The notes: generated from the sequence alone by a model not told the origin. A DNA stretch of 64,000 bases from Penelope pileata (GCA_013396635.1 WBMW01001275.1:124001-188000); one strand, 5' to 3'. Shown: positions 35,381 through 48,971, counted from the stretch's first letter. A program made the numbers and translations.

Positions 35381-36998
35381 TTAAAATGCCAGCATTTTTC
35401 TATGCTGAAAGGAAAGATTGTCTGGTATGAACAAGCACATAACATCTATAAAAGAAAAGAGTCAGGAGCCATTGACAGTGGTTATTTGGATCTCTGCAGC
35501 ACAGTCCAAGAAAAAGATACTAAAGTTACAGATCACTAAAAAAGCATTAAAATAGAGAAGCTAGTCTCCTGCTTAAAAGACTTATCACATTTTAAAGGGA
35601 AGGGTGATGAAATAGTTTGCTACAGTCTTAATAAACTTTAAACCTCACATATTTACCATGAAGGCAGAGACAACATTTTTCAGTAAACTACCAAATGTTA
35701 TTTTTCTTCACTTGGAATGCTTATTTCACCACTAAAAAGAAAATGGTAGTCAGATAAGCAAGCTGCTTTCTCTCCTGGCTCATCAGTATCATTTCTCATA
35801 TATGCTCACTGCTACTGACTGATGAAGTGGGAAACATATTCTACTAAGACCGCTGGGAGCAGAGATGGAGATGATACTTATGTAGCACTGGAATATGAAA
35901 TGAGTCATGAAAAAGGCAGAAATCAAATGAAGACAGGGTGAGAGGGCAAATATGGTGAAAAAAGAAAGCAGAGTGCCTTGGAAATATGGATACCGAAATT
36001 GCATGATCATTTTGGATGCAGATTGACTCCTCTGGGGCAGTTAGGCATGTTAGCATGAACAGGGGACATGAGTAAGAAAAATGAATGATGTGGAAAGAAG
36101 ATAAGCTTTTTGCATGTATTTTTCTTTGTCATCTAATGGACTCTTATGATTTTTATAAGGGGACAGCCTTTTGGTGCCCCAGGTCTAGCAAATACCAATC
36201 ACTTCAGCATCAGATAAAAAGAATAAGATGTCAGTACTTAATGTTACGCACATGGATTCTGCATGGGAATGCTCAAAGTATTGCATCTTTAATTAAAACC
36301 AGAACAAAATCTCAAATCTTCTCTGACTTAAAAAAAAAAAAAAGAAAAAGAAACAACAGGAAAACACATTAGTTTTTGGGACATTTCATTGTCTAGAACA
36401 ACATTTGTTTTCCAAAAACAAAGTAACAGAGAAAATAATACCAGTAGCCCTTTCCTTTGAAAATATGACAAACATCTACGTAACATAATCTCTAAAGCTA
36501 CTGCAGTCAATACTTTATTTTCCTGCTGAGAAATGGAAAAATTTGATTACTAAGCAATTAAGAATTATAGCACCAATTCACTGTTCTGTGAAGAAATCAA
36601 CAATGATAGTTCTTATAACATATAGTCAGTATAATTAAACATCAGTATACGTTAGGTGATGAAATATCTGAAATACATAAAAATGTGAAAGTCTACAGAA
36701 GTTTCTCGTCTAATCAAGAATGTATTGCTCACGCAGAGCACAGGCCATGACAAAGAAGAATGCCTGCGCACGTTCATTGATGTATAGTTTTATTTACGTG
36801 ATAAATGATGAGCTCGTTCAATCTATCTTCTTAATCTGTATTTAGCTAGTTTCAAAGGAAAAGTTTTAAATTATAGATTGTAGTGGCATTTTGGCTTGAT
36901 GCAGTGCTGTGTATCAATTCCCTTTATGGAGCTGTTATGAAGTTAACCTACATACCACACTGACTGTGTGAATATTAAAATTATGATTAAAAAATGTT
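35381..36998. other. AT-rich DNA, nothing recognised
   Basis: There is a 13-base A run at about 36330-36342. No repeat family and no exon can be named. Confidence 0.5.
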
Positions 36999-37115
36999 GA
37001 CCTGATTCTTTCTAGCTCTCATTCTACCAGTCTTATGCTAATACAAATCAACTTGAATAGATTTCAACTAGCATAAGATTGGGATAAGTATTTAGAACTG
37101 GCTCTGACATATGCT
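36999..37115. repeat. Palindromic element with 14-bp stem, possibly an ancient amniote repeat
   Basis: CCAGTCTTATGCTA (37027-37040) pairs with TAGCATAAGATTGG (37069-37082) with a single G-T wobble across a 28-base loop. Flanking words ACCTGATTCT and AGAACTGGC are placed like the ends of the palindromic repeats common in turtles, crocodiles and birds. The family assignment is from memory and weak. The hairpin itself is plain in the sequence. Confidence 0.45.
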
Positions 37116-40100
37116 CAAGGGGTAACTTTTCAGTAAAATGTGCTTTGGAAAATATTGCAAGAGCATAGTTCATATAATGCAGTACAAAATTAACTTTTGA
37201 TTTTATATATGTATACAATATGTATCACCTTCACTCATTGCCTTGTAAAATGATATGAAAGATTTGCACTGATATCTTGTATTGAATCATTGACTGAAAA
37301 AGTATTTTATAAGCAGTTGTAAATGGTAGATGACTATAAAGAAGGGACAAAATGTATTTTCATGCCGTTTTAGAGAGGAGAATGGGATTTGCTGTTCTTC
37401 AAAGAATTCAGGTCTTATGAACCTCTTAGATGTTTATACGTTGTTGTCTTACAGTCAGACTGCAAACAGCAAGTTATAGCTTCTATATACTGAGGTTTAT
37501 GTGAGCCCTATCAGACAGGATAAAAAGCTCTAGGTGATTCTGTAGCAGGGTTGCATATTACCCTTCCGTGCTGCTTCATCTACCTCTGCTTCCAATTTCC
37601 ACCTGCCCTTGGCAATGATGACTTCAGAGTTCTTCCAGCAATAATCCATGGCTGTCTTTTCTGTCCAACATGCCCGTTACAATGCCACTTTAAGAGCAGA
37701 AAGGACAGGTGGCATTAGGTTGAGCAGTCAGAGTGTGCTGATAAATGCTCTGTCCAAAATTTCAGGAATCATGTATTTCAACACTGCCCATGTTTTCTCT
37801 AAAATGTCCCGTGTGGATTGAAGATTCTAAGTGGTTGTCACATTTAAATACAAACGCAGTCTCAAGGCTAGTCAATGAATGCGGTATGGATGAAACTATT
37901 CCTTCAAATGAGAGTCCAGACTATTCTTTCATTCCCATTACAAGATTGACACACAATTTTAGGGCAAAAGTATTTAAAGGAATTGGTAAGTAATGACCAT
38001 AAATTCAATATCTGTCAAAACTGTATTTACTCCTTTCACTAAAATACTAGAAAGCATATCAGATCAAGAAAAATGCAGCAAGGTCAATGATACTTTATTC
38101 TTCACTAAATGAAAAATGTTCATAGATCTAATTACTAAAGTGCTATTGTGTAACCACAGATAACTTTCCATTGATGTTTATCATTTCATATTTGTAAAAA
38201 TGAAAATACAGATAAGTATTACCCTCTCAGTACATGCAAATTGTATTGATGTATAAATATACATATGCATAAGCATATGCATACTTATGTTTGTGTGCTC
38301 TTCTCTCTTTATATAATTTTTATGTAAACACTAAAACCTATGTATATTTATGAATAGCAGAAGTTGTGTCTTAGGAAGACTTGAAGAATGTTTTAAACAA
38401 TGTGCATATTTTCTTTTTATGTACGTGTTTATGATATCTCTCTCTACCTATAGCATGTTTACGTACACATGTACACTTGTGTTTGAAATCATTCCCTTGC
38501 ACACATTAGAAATGCAGTGATCGCGTGGCTGGCAACTACATTACTTTGGTCATTGAACCTTGGTGCTTCAGGGTTGTATCTAACTGCATTATTCAAAGGC
38601 AGTCTGTATTTTTTGTTATTTCTAGTTTCCATTGAAATAAATTAATTGAAGTGCAGATCTGGCAAACTAGAAGTTCTGTCCAGAGGATAATATTGCATGG
38701 GTTGAAAAAAAGATTATATATCTATGAAAATGTATTTATTTATTCCCCTGGTTTGCATTCCTTAAAAATCTGTAATTCATTAGTTTTGATCAGTTCCTGA
38801 TGAAAAATATTTACCAAATGTTATTTATATACAAATCAAAAGGCAAATTTGCTACATCTAAGACTGAAGAGCATTTGAATCTAGGTCTCCAAAGACCTTG
38901 ATCTCATTTGCCTACTGTAACCAAACACTGATATTTTATAAGGTCACATTCTTCAGGGGCATAAGTTTCCTTCTGACTGAAAATGTGGGAAGATCCATTT
39001 GTTTTTGCATCATGGCATCTTATTTCTATACATGGAAGCGTATAAAGGAGGAATGAATGGGATCGAGGACACTGCTCATGGTTGTTAATTCAATATCGTC
39101 TCTAAATCTGTATTTCAACTTTACTACCTTTAATTGTGCCTCCCTTCTTAAAATCCTGACTTTGCTACTGCTGATCTTTTGTCACCAAAGCTAGTATTTT
39201 GATATCATGCAACATTTTAACACTGTCATCCCTCTTGGCCATCTTTCAACCTCTGGCTGACATTTGTACAGCACACAGTGCAAATTGCTTGGCATGTGTT
39301 TTGAAAATCAATGTCAAAAGAATGACTGTGGTATTGATGTGGGTATTCTTATGCCCTGTGGCTCTTAGAATTATTCGGAAAGACTCTCAAACAACCTCCA
39401 AATACTTATTTGACAATTCTTTCATGAACTTATATGTTTCATGCCTGCTTGTTTTACAGATGTTATTTTAGTCACCCTGAGTTGGCTTTGAAAATGCACT
39501 TTTAAAGCATGTGTATGAACATCCAGTTCATAAAACGCAGTAGAAAACTGACAGAAATAGAAACAGAAAAGGAGAAAATTTCACAATTTATACATTGTCG
39601 GTGGCATTTAAAAGGAGATTTCTAAACATACGTAGAGAAATCCATTACCTTGGAAGCAGGAGGATATACACATACATACACTGCTGAACTGTGGCTATTT
39701 TGCTGAAGTGTATAGGATCCTAGTTAGCTATTGTGATAAAGATAGGGCAAGGAACATTGCCTTTGCTTCCTTAGTCCTTCAGCAGACCTTACTTTCAATT
39801 TTGATCAATGATGATTCAACTCTCTTTGCTTGCTTTGTGATCTTTCCCAAGTTCCACTTTTTGACTGCTTTGCATAAGAGAGATTCACAGAACATCTTCA
39901 AAAGGCACAAGTGGCAATTCAAATTTAGACAATCTCACTGCAAACATTCCTCATGTCAGACCATATTTTCGAAATGGAAGCTGAAATTTAAGTACTTAGA
40001 ACAACATCTCAGCATTTTCTTATTTTCCAAAGAATGTTTAATAAGCATTTTTGGGCTTTATTTTTGTCATCAGTATCAGACCTGTCCTGCATACCAGAGG

Positions 40101-42534
40101 AAGCAATTTTCAAGAACAGTAATTGAAGAATCTTACAAATCAGGATTATTCTTATGCTTTGGGCTGATCCTTAATGGCTGAATTGGGTACTACTATGCAG
40201 ATCTTTTCTCACTTTTTTAAAGCTACAAATAAAGTATTCCTTTTCCCAATCAAACTAAATTTTTCATTCTTACATTGTTACATAGTAGTAGAAATTTCCA
40301 GGTGCCACTTTACATACTACTTAATGCTGAAGTACTTCATCACTTCTCTGTAACCTCATGATTTATATATGAATATTTCCTCATCTTTGTTTTGATTAGA
40401 GCAATATCTCACAACACAATTTTTATTTTTATAATGTGTAGTAATGACAGGCCTTAATACATGAGTGTAAAACATTTGCTTCCAATTGAAGTTTCTCACA
40501 CAATGTGTAACTAGATATTACTTGACCCTTTGTTTTAAACACAAATCTAATACATCGTTAATGTTTGCAAACATATGTGGGGAAGATAATAATTTGCTTT
40601 ATTCTAAGCAGTTTGTAGAATATAAATACTTAAGTCAATTCAGGTTTGTTTCTCCGTTAGTATTAGCGCCATCAAAGAGAATTCTTTTCTTGAATCCAAT
40701 GAAAATGGTTTTTCTCCATTATCAATTATACCTCATGGTTTGTCAGCAGCAGTTAGAAATTATTCACCAGAAAAAAAAACAATTCCATAAAACTGAGACC
40801 TAATATCATACTAACACCACACAGTCCAACTCCGGCTTTTAATATAGCTTAATTTCCATTACCAGGAGTCATTGAGTCATTTTACAAAATTATTTATTTA
40901 TAGAGAGGTTGAGAATAGCTTCGAATTACTGATAATATAAAGGTTCATATCAATGGTACTAGCCTCATTAACTCTAAATGTTGTGGGGTATAATGGACTG
41001 TAGAATGCTTTTTGGTTATTTTGGTCACAGACTGAACTACACTTGTCCAAATGATTAATTTCTGGAAGAGACCTACAAAAATGAACTAGTAGAAAGAATT
41101 AAAATGTTTAAATTGCTGCATAAAGCGAGATTTTATATAAGCTTTTGTATCATCATACACCATGAAACAAAGACAGAAACACTCAGTGCAATTTCAAATC
41201 CCTTGTGGATGACAAAGCTTAGATCCTCCTATAGTGGCCTGCTGTGTATTGTCACAACTAAAAGATTGCAGATGAGCACGTCTTACTACTCACAGATTAT
41301 CAGAAATATTGCTAGAAATCTGCTTTAAGAATGAAAAGAGAGAAAACATGAATATCTCCTACTGTAGGAAAGTAATTAACTGATACTTATGAGCACAATG
41401 CAAAGATCATTGATGACATAACACATACATGAAGTCACAAAAACTCTCACATCCATGTTATATCCTTCTAGTGTGGCAATAATATGGTGGTTGGATAGAA
41501 ATATGAAAATTATCTAAGCCTCTATATTGTTCTATAACTGACAAGTTGGTCAGAAATGTCGGCCCATTTAAAGCATTTCTAATGTTGTTTTTCTATAGCA
41601 CATTTTTCAAGACCAGCTGTCAAGAACGCTTGGTAGATGGAAATTTTAATAAGGTCCATTAAGCTTCTTGCTTGATGATCTTGAGCGCAATTGACTAGAG
41701 GCTGTCTCTGATGCTCATCAGTTATACTTTCACGTTGTGCTAGATACACCAGAGCGTAACAGTGCTGAAAGCATCACCAAGAATAGTCATTGTTTCCTCC
41801 ATGGAGGACAAAGTTAAGGGGTCTATTCTGTACAGGGGGAAAAGTCAAAATTGGAAAGATTTTAAACAGATGATTGGCATCACCATTAGTGCGCACATTA
41901 GACTTGGTTAAAAACTCTGATGGTCTGACAGTAACGGAATGGATAAAATTTATACTGTTAATGGAGAATATGTTTTTTGTTTATTTTAAGATTTTGGCTT
42001 TGATTTTTATCCAGATCTACGAGAGATCTATTTTGAAATGCATTTGCCAAGCTTACTTTGTCTTTCTCATATCTCAAAAATGAAAGGATAGGTTGCGTAA
42101 ATGCAGATTTGCATACTAGTTGTAGGGATGGTTAAATGCATATTTGCATACCAGTGGTAAGGAGGGTGATATTCTAACTTAAACTGCATATTTTTGTTAC
42201 CTACAATGGGCTTATTGTTTTATAAATTAGGATGTCATGGAGAGAGCTAGGAGAAAACTAATGCACGTTTAATTTATATACATATTTATGTGTGCATATA
42301 TATATGCACATATATATGAGTGTGTATATGTTTATGTATAATTATACAGTTACGTGTTCACCATACTAAATTCTCATATTCTTCATTTATTGAAATGGTC
42401 TCACTTTTGCTTAGAATACAGAACAATATCTGTTCTTCGTGCAGAACAAAATGTTTGAAAGGTCACTCAAAAACCTGAAAATTGGTATATATATTTAATT
42501 AGGATGCCTTACAAACACTTAATTGAGTTGGAAG
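37116..42534. other. AT-rich low-copy DNA, no gene recognised
   Basis: The longest open frame of the non-repeat DNA is here: 157 codons on the plus strand at 39708-40181. Its composition is that of translated AT-rich DNA, rich in Phe, Leu, Ile, Lys and Ser. It matches no domain I know and is not called as a gene. A 20-bp perfect palindrome lies at 42291-42310. Confidence 0.5.
42291..42310. repeat. 20-bp perfect palindrome in an AT-rich tract
   Basis: TGTGCATATATATATGCACA is its own reverse complement. It lies in a longer stretch of alternating purine and pyrimidine (TATA and TGTG). Confidence 0.9.
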
Positions 42535-42726
42535 CTAAAACCATTCAGAATCAGCTCTTTCCAGATCTGAGACAATAAGAAAGAGCCAGCTGTTGATGAC
42601 CCACTGAATTATATTCTTGATAAATTTCATGCTGAGAGTAATTGTTTGCTGCAGGTCATCCAGAGTAATTGTTTTCTGCAGGTCGTCCATGTATGTCACT
42701 TCTAAGTTGTTGCAGTAAGCTTCCAT
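42535..42726 (-). other. Possible exon or retrocopy end: 63-codon frame beside an 17-base A run
   Basis: On the minus strand the frame starts MEAYCNNLEVTYMDD and ends at a TAG. Directly upstream is a run of 17 T, then a short stretch ending in CATTAG, which looks like a splice acceptor with a polypyrimidine tract. The frame holds a 27-bp (nine-codon) in-frame tandem duplication at 42635-42688. Read on the plus strand, the same A run could be the tail of a retrocopy or a simple repeat. I do not recognise the protein. A chance frame is the most likely explanation. Confidence 0.2.
42635..42688. repeat. 27-bp tandem duplication
   Basis: Two copies of a 27-bp unit (42635-42661 and 42662-42688) differ at two positions. 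The unit starts AGAGTAATTGTTT and ends CATCC or CGTCC. Confidence 0.88.
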
Positions 42727-42737
42727 CTAATGAAATT

Positions 42738-42754
42738 AAAAAAAAAAAAAAAAA
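42738..42754. repeat. poly(A) run, 17 bases
   Basis: An uninterrupted run of A on the plus strand. Confidence 0.88.
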
Positions 42755-44635
42755 GTTCACAAAAGCAAAGATTTCAGATTTTTGGCAGTTTGTCATTTAA
42801 TGAAAGAACTTGGAAAAAAGGAAAAGTAGTGATCATAAAATCAGAAAATTAGAGACGGAGAAAGACTAGTAGTTGTTGTGAAAATCTCCCAGCAAATATC
42901 TGAAATAGATTTCTTGAGTCAGTGGAGGAATCCTGGGGAGATAATTTGCACTGCCTCACATAAATGACCGTAAGGGTAACTGACTCTTTTAGAAGTCTTG
43001 TGAAGCCTAGAAACTCCATATGATTCCTGGATGCAGACTAGCTGTGCTTGGAGGAAGTTAGTGTTAGCAGTCTATAAACCCTTTCCATAGCTTAATTGTT
43101 TTCCTGTGAAGAATTATCATTTACAAGCACCGACTTAAATGTCAAATAACCAAACGTAATGTCAAATAACTTCTAAGAAAAACAACAGATGTCACAATAC
43201 ATTATGCTCAGTTCTGAAACACCATTATAGAACCTCATACTTACAGGTTCTTCAATTAAGACAAAAAATAAGAAAAAAAATAAAACTAAGAATACAAATA
43301 GGAAAGCAGGGGGGGAAATGGAGCAAGTGTTTGCAAAGAGGATTGTAGATAAGCTAATTTCATTGTGTTTACTTTTTATGTTATAATATCCTATGAAGAA
43401 GGAAGTATGTGTTGCAGCTTTCTTTTATTTATTACATGGAAAAGAGTCCCTTTCTACTAATTCCCAAAAGGCCTGCAGCATTAAGTAATGGCATGCAAAA
43501 TTATTCACAAGTCAACTCTGACATAGGCCTATGAGATCTCTTATTGGTACTTGAAAGTGGGAAGGAGTAAGATGGGGAAGGGCTTGATCAGCCAAGTATT
43601 ATCTAGACTGAAATGTCTCGTTGAACAGCCTATTCTGGTACTGAGCCCTCAGGAATGATGATGAGCTCCTTTCAGTGACCAAACTTTTAGTGGGTGGAGA
43701 GGAATTTGATTTCTCCCTTTGTCAGGGAGAAGCATTCCTCCTTGCATGCAGTCTTGTGAAATGTCTATTAAAAGAAAACCACCAAAACAGCCAAAACCCA
43801 CCCTGCTATAGTTAAAAATAACTGGTCTGGAAATAGTATTGCATGAGAGTATACCAGGAAGTACATCTCCAGCACATATGTATGCAAAGTCAGATCTTGT
43901 TATAATGCAGATAGCGCGCCTTGCAGCTGCACTGGTTTCGCTCTGTCAAATGGTCAGGAGCACTCACACCACGTCAACTGACTAATGTAGGAGTAAAAGC
44001 TGTCTAGGTTCTTTGGTGAATCCAAGCAGCTCTTTCATTCAACAATCCAAAGTAGCAAAGTAGTCCTGTTTACTCCACATAATCAGTTTTTTACACTGAA
44101 AGCTGGCATTTTTTATTTTTTATTTTCTTATTAAAAATGAATAAGTATAAAGTGCATTATGAATAATTCTCCAAGATCTACAGGAGAAAAACAAGGACAA
44201 AAAAAAAAAAAGTAAAAGAAGGTAAAGAAGAGAACTGAAATATAATGTCCTATGGTTATAAAATCCTCCTATCCAAAACAATCCTAGAGCAGTGTGCCAA
44301 AGGCAGTATTTTCTCATCAGATGAGGAAGGCAGGGGTGAATGCTGGCTGATGCATGGTATCTATGCACAGCAGTTTCTACTGCATCTTTTAATATAGGAA
44401 GAAACAGAAGCCATTTTAACAATGAAGGCAAAGAATGAGTGAAGAAACAACAATTTACCAAGATTTAATACAGCAAAGAGCTTTCACGAGGAGGTGCTTC
44501 TAATGTTGCTGAAAATGTAAGGAAGAAGTGGAAGAAAAGAAAAAAACAGAAATGACAATAACAGGACCCTAAGTAAACCATAGCTTCTGAAGGAGCTCAG
44601 GTGATCTTGGCTTATTTAGTCAAAACGGAGGCATT

Positions 44636-44943
44636 TCAAAGATCACTGTTCTCCCTAGCAATTTTTTTGGAGGTTGAAAGTGATGCTGAATCAAAGTCAG
44701 GGATTTCCAAGTGTCCAGAATAATTTCCTGTGAACTCTTGAATTTCATTGGAGATTTTATTTTGAACTGCTAGATCCTGTTTGACTGAGAAGGTTTGACA
44801 AGCTGACAGCTCAGGTGCACTTGGATCTCTGGAGATATTGATTGTAGCCATTACGGAAACATTTCTTGGTGTAGTGTAGTGGCAAAACTTTGCACATGGG
44901 ATGACACAAACATACGAGAATAAAAATACAATGCAACACCAGT
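44636..44943 (-). other. Open minus-strand frame, membrane-segment-like plus polar tail (unproven)
   Basis: From an upstream stop near 44944 the frame is open for about 100 codons to a TGA. The first part is strongly hydrophobic (around HWCCIVFLFSYVCVIPCAKF). The rest is polar with a balanced composition, starting at MATINISRDPSAPELSACQ and ending TSKKIARENSDL. This resembles a terminal exon coding a membrane segment and a cytoplasmic tail. Frames of this length are expected several times by chance in 64 kb of AT-rich DNA, and I recognise no family, so this is only a candidate. Confidence 0.15.
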
Positions 44944-45609
44944 GCAGTATGATTTAAAACATGAGCTGTGGCTATTAAAATGTCTGCTATTGAAAGTAAT
45001 GGATTTCATTTGCTTTTAAGATCTGTTGTGGAGGACACGAATCAATAATACTCCCCTCCATTAAATCAAGACTGTTTATACTCTCTAGTATTCTTTTCAG
45101 AATTGCCCATAATTTTATTACTCTCAGCTTTTCTCACAAGCTTCAGTAATTGATTGGCAAAACTACAGCATTTAGGAAAGTTTTTTGCACTTGGCATCAA
45201 GAGACACAGTTCCTAAGCTCATTTCATTTGTAACTCTTGAAAGCTTGCAGTCAGGTCATGTCTTTTCAGCATGAAGCTCCAAGGAATTGCTCAGATAAAG
45301 CTTGAAGAGCAGAGGAAAGCTAAAGGAGAGATAGAAAATGCAAGGAGGGACTAGAAGGGGATACAAGCAATGCAGAAGCAAAAGACAGCATAAGTTTCAA
45401 AAGAATACATGAAATGTCATGGTGCACAGAAAAAAAAAGAAAACAAATGATAACACTTTGGTGCTCACCTAACCTTCAAAAGGCAGCACACAACATCACT
45501 GAAAGGAGAGCTTTAAGCTATGTCCACCTCTGAGATTTCATCCTCTGTGATAGATGTAGATTGAGATGAATAATAAGCTTGCTGTTTCAAGACCAAGACT
45601 GTCTATCAA

Positions 45610-45680
45610 TCAGCTTAAAAAAGAAAAAAAAAGAAAAGAAAAGCAACCAAAAAAAAAAAAAACAGCAACAAAGACAAACC
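45610..45680. repeat. A-rich low-complexity tract
   Basis: Runs of A broken by single G or C bases, followed by AAACC units. A simple repeat. Confidence 0.8.
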
Positions 45681-45985
45681 AAACCAAACCAATACAGGAA
45701 TCTTAACAGTCTTATGTTTATCATTGATTCAGTTAAATATGTAATTAGCTTTATTCTTTAATGTTTCAGGCAGCTTCGCTTGTCTGACTGTGCCTGTTTA
45801 GCTGTCAGACGCTCAGCTCTCTTTAATACAAAACATCCCCAGGACACCTATCGTTTACCCAGAATATACCCAGGATACCTGTCCTTTGCAACATTTAGCC
45901 TTTACAGAGTATCTTCCTTTCTGATGTAGAAAATGAAACTTACTCCTTTCTGCATGTTACCATAATATGTTCCAATGAGTAGAAT

Positions 45986-46297
45986 TCACATGTCATTTTC
46001 ATCTTCAGCAGTAGCAGGGCATAGTAAGGCACACAACTGGTGCTGGAAAAATGGTTTTCCATTACTGTTCTCTGATGGGAGCTTATTAGTGACACTGCAC
46101 ACTTTTCGATTGAGCCACTGAATTACAATGAGCATGTGGAGCCCAATTCTTCTCCTAGTGCTGTCAATGACAAAACACCCACGGACTGTACAGAAATCTA
46201 TGTAAAACAATTTAACAGTATCAGGGCCTTGATTTTTTACATTCCATTTTTCTCTTTCTGAATAACCCATATAATGCAAAAGAAAAATAATAGACAA
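45986..46297 (-). other. Open minus-strand frame of 103 codons (unproven)
   Basis: The frame has a more balanced composition than most in the window and slightly higher G+C. Upstream on the minus strand, a pyrimidine-rich stretch ends in GGGTTATTCAG, which could be a splice acceptor. I recognise no domain. It is listed because it lies between the two other exon-like frames on the same strand. A chance frame remains likely. Confidence 0.12.
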
Positions 46298-46999
46298 AAG
46301 CTAGACAAGGGGTATTTCAAGAAAGTAGTATAATGCTTTTTATGGGATGAGAACGGCTAAGTGAAGCTTCAGATGAGGTCATAGTCAAGGGCTAGTACCA
46401 TTAGGGATACCATTATATAGCTCTTCAAATGTGCTTGGAGCCAGACTGCCCCTCTGACATCATGAGTCAAGAGCTACCCCAACAAGAAATACATGTTCTC
46501 AGAGCATTTTCATTCAAAATAGGAAAGAAATTAAGGGAAGTAAAAAAGGAAGGCAAGAAACCAAGCAGAGAATTGGAGTTATAGAAACTACTTCTAAGAA
46601 ATCTCATAAATGGTAGATTAGGATTGATTTCTTGTTCTATTTCCCTTAAATGGAACTGAGCTACAAAAGTACTCTTCGTTTTGATCTTTACCCTGACTTG
46701 TACTTAACACTGTGAAGGTCTTTCCAGAGCATTTTACACATCAGCTGTGTTAAAATGTTGGAAACAGTGTGACTATTTCTTACTTTAAATAGAAGTCTGT
46801 TTCTTAGCACATGTGAACATATACTCATTCTGCTGTAAAGATGCAAGAAAACCGGTACTGCCAGAAAACAATTAAGATTGTTATCATAGGATGGTCAAGC
46901 CTATAATTTTGAGTATGTCTCACTAGTTTACAAATATTCTTAATCCAGGTCTTGCTCTAAAACAAGAGAATGTGATTCTTAAGAAGCTATGTGAAATTA

Positions 47000-48878
47000 A
47001 AATAATAATGAAAGTAGTTACATGAATAGGTCATTTGCAGAATGAAAAATTTAAAAGAGAAAGACCAAAGATTTCCTATACTGGTCTGAAATAAATGTAT
47101 ACTCCAAAGAATATCTTTGAAATGAATAGATACTTCATATTAAACCTCTTGAAATGACAGACTATGACAACTAAATACGTTATTGGTAGTGCAGAAAAAT
47201 TTATCTCCTTGGAACAAACATGATACAGATTACGTGCTGTGTATGAGGAGAATAAAGAAGCTTTGTATTTGTTCTACACTATTGTTCTTATTTCCCTGAG
47301 GCAATCTCAAAAAAAACTGCCTCAGTGAAAAAGATATTCACATATACCAAATCTATCATGCCAGAATCATGTGAAAAGGTAACATGCCAAACATGCTGAA
47401 CTTCTGAACACAAACTGTACTTCATAAAACATAAATTCATGTAATTTGCAGATACGTGGAAGTTTAAGCACATCAGTGTTAGCATTCATAATGCCTGGTC
47501 TGGTAGGTAGACAGAAACCACAGAGAATTTGCTAACAAGTCTGTGGACTAAGGCTCTGATTAGTTTTTAATGTTGACACTAAGAAGCGGCATCACTGAAC
47601 TAAGAACTGCTAACTGTCAACACATTGTTCAACAGAGCTAAAAAGAGTGGCTTCACTGTTAGACATTTGATGTTAGAATCACTGGGGATTTGTAGATAGA
47701 AACATAAGGCAAGACAGAACATAAATCTGATTTAGGATTGAATGATCTACCATCATTTAACGAAAATAATATCAGTATGGTTACAAGCAGAAGAAAAATC
47801 ATACAGTATAGTCTTGCAGTTAAGTGACAATTTCACCGCATAAGCATAACTTGTGAGGATCTAGGCTGCAACTTCCCAAATACTAAATGGGTGAAAAAGA
47901 GTCGGATAGACATTCTCAGGCAACAGCTTCAGCAATTTGAGACATCTCAAGCTCTACAGTGTGCATAAAATGAGAATAACAGACTTCCAGCTGTTTCACA
48001 GCAGTGCTGTGGCCTCGGGAAAGATTTTAGATGTGGCTCTTAGAATCAGAGAATTTTTCAGGTCAGCAGGGTCCCTCAACCACAGTCATTTCATCATAGA
48101 AGGCAACCACATTTATCTGGCAAGATTCACCCCTGGTCGACCTGCATTGTTTGACCCAAAAACTATTTTGTCTCACAAACACCTCTTTCTCCTTCATGGG
48201 CTTAGAAATGGCCTTCAAGAGGAAAAATTGTCCTATATGCACAAAACCTTTCAGCGATTAATTATGACACATTATGCTTTTAAAATCCAGTTGGTATTAA
48301 GAAATGAAAATGCAGAAATGCAAAGAACATTTTAATGCAAATAGACTGAATCAATAATCCTCTTCTTAGAATAAGATAATTTTCAATGCAGCAGCTTGGT
48401 GTGGTTGTGTAGTCCTCAAGGGAATGAGAAATGGGGAACAACTCAGGAAACTAAAAAAAATCTCATATATTTTTTCTCCCTTCTTATTTCTTTTTCTCTT
48501 TCTGAATATTCTGCCCTTCTGGAGACAGCTGGTATGTTCTTTACACCAGTGAAGCTCGGGACAAGAGGTATAGGTCTGAAGCAAAATCTCATGCTGGAGG
48601 TAAGATTGAGAGATAGAAAAACATTTTTACAAGCTGTGTTTCTGTGTGCTGGCACAGGGATTGAGAGAAGTCCTTATTGGCTCACAGCACAGCCACAGCT
48701 GAGTTTTCTCACCAAGACTTCACAGTGTTCTTTAGGCTCACCTGTAAAATAAGGTGAGAATTTTGGCACTAAGTTTGGTGAGACCCAGGGTCGGATTTTT
48801 TGAATTTGCTGAAAGGACAGGGATTGACACTTGTAACTATGACACTTTATGGTGGTAGAAGATAGTGGGGCTGCATGA
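47000..48878. other. No gene recognised; overlapping chance frames
   Basis: Frames of 132 codons (47937-48335, plus) and 118 codons (48396-48752, plus) overlap frames on the minus strand. When several frames are open on both strands at once, the cause is low stop density rather than coding. No named repeat is seen. Confidence 0.45.
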
Positions 48879-48898
48879 GTGTGTGTGTGCATGTGTGC
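48879..48898. repeat. (GT)n microsatellite
   Basis: GT units interrupted by CAT, read directly from the sequence. Confidence 0.8.
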
Positions 48899-48940
48899 AT
48901 GTAAACATGGGGTAAGTACTTACAAAAAATGAGGGCAATT

Positions 48941-48971
48941 TTTTCTATACAAAAAATTTTTGTATAGAAAA
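48941..48971. repeat. 31-bp perfect inverted repeat
   Basis: TTTTCTATACAAAAA and its exact reverse complement TTTTTGTATAGAAAA are separated by a single A. A 12-bp palindrome, GTAAGTACTTAC, lies just upstream at 48912-48923. Confidence 0.92.

Noticed and set aside
39708..40181. 157-codon plus-strand frame, the longest outside repeats
   Set aside because: Composition is that of translated AT-rich DNA, with no motif and no splice context; frames of this size are expected by chance in 64 kb.
47937..48335. 132-codon plus-strand frame with fairly balanced composition
   Set aside because: No domain or exon signal was recognised and its length is within chance expectation.
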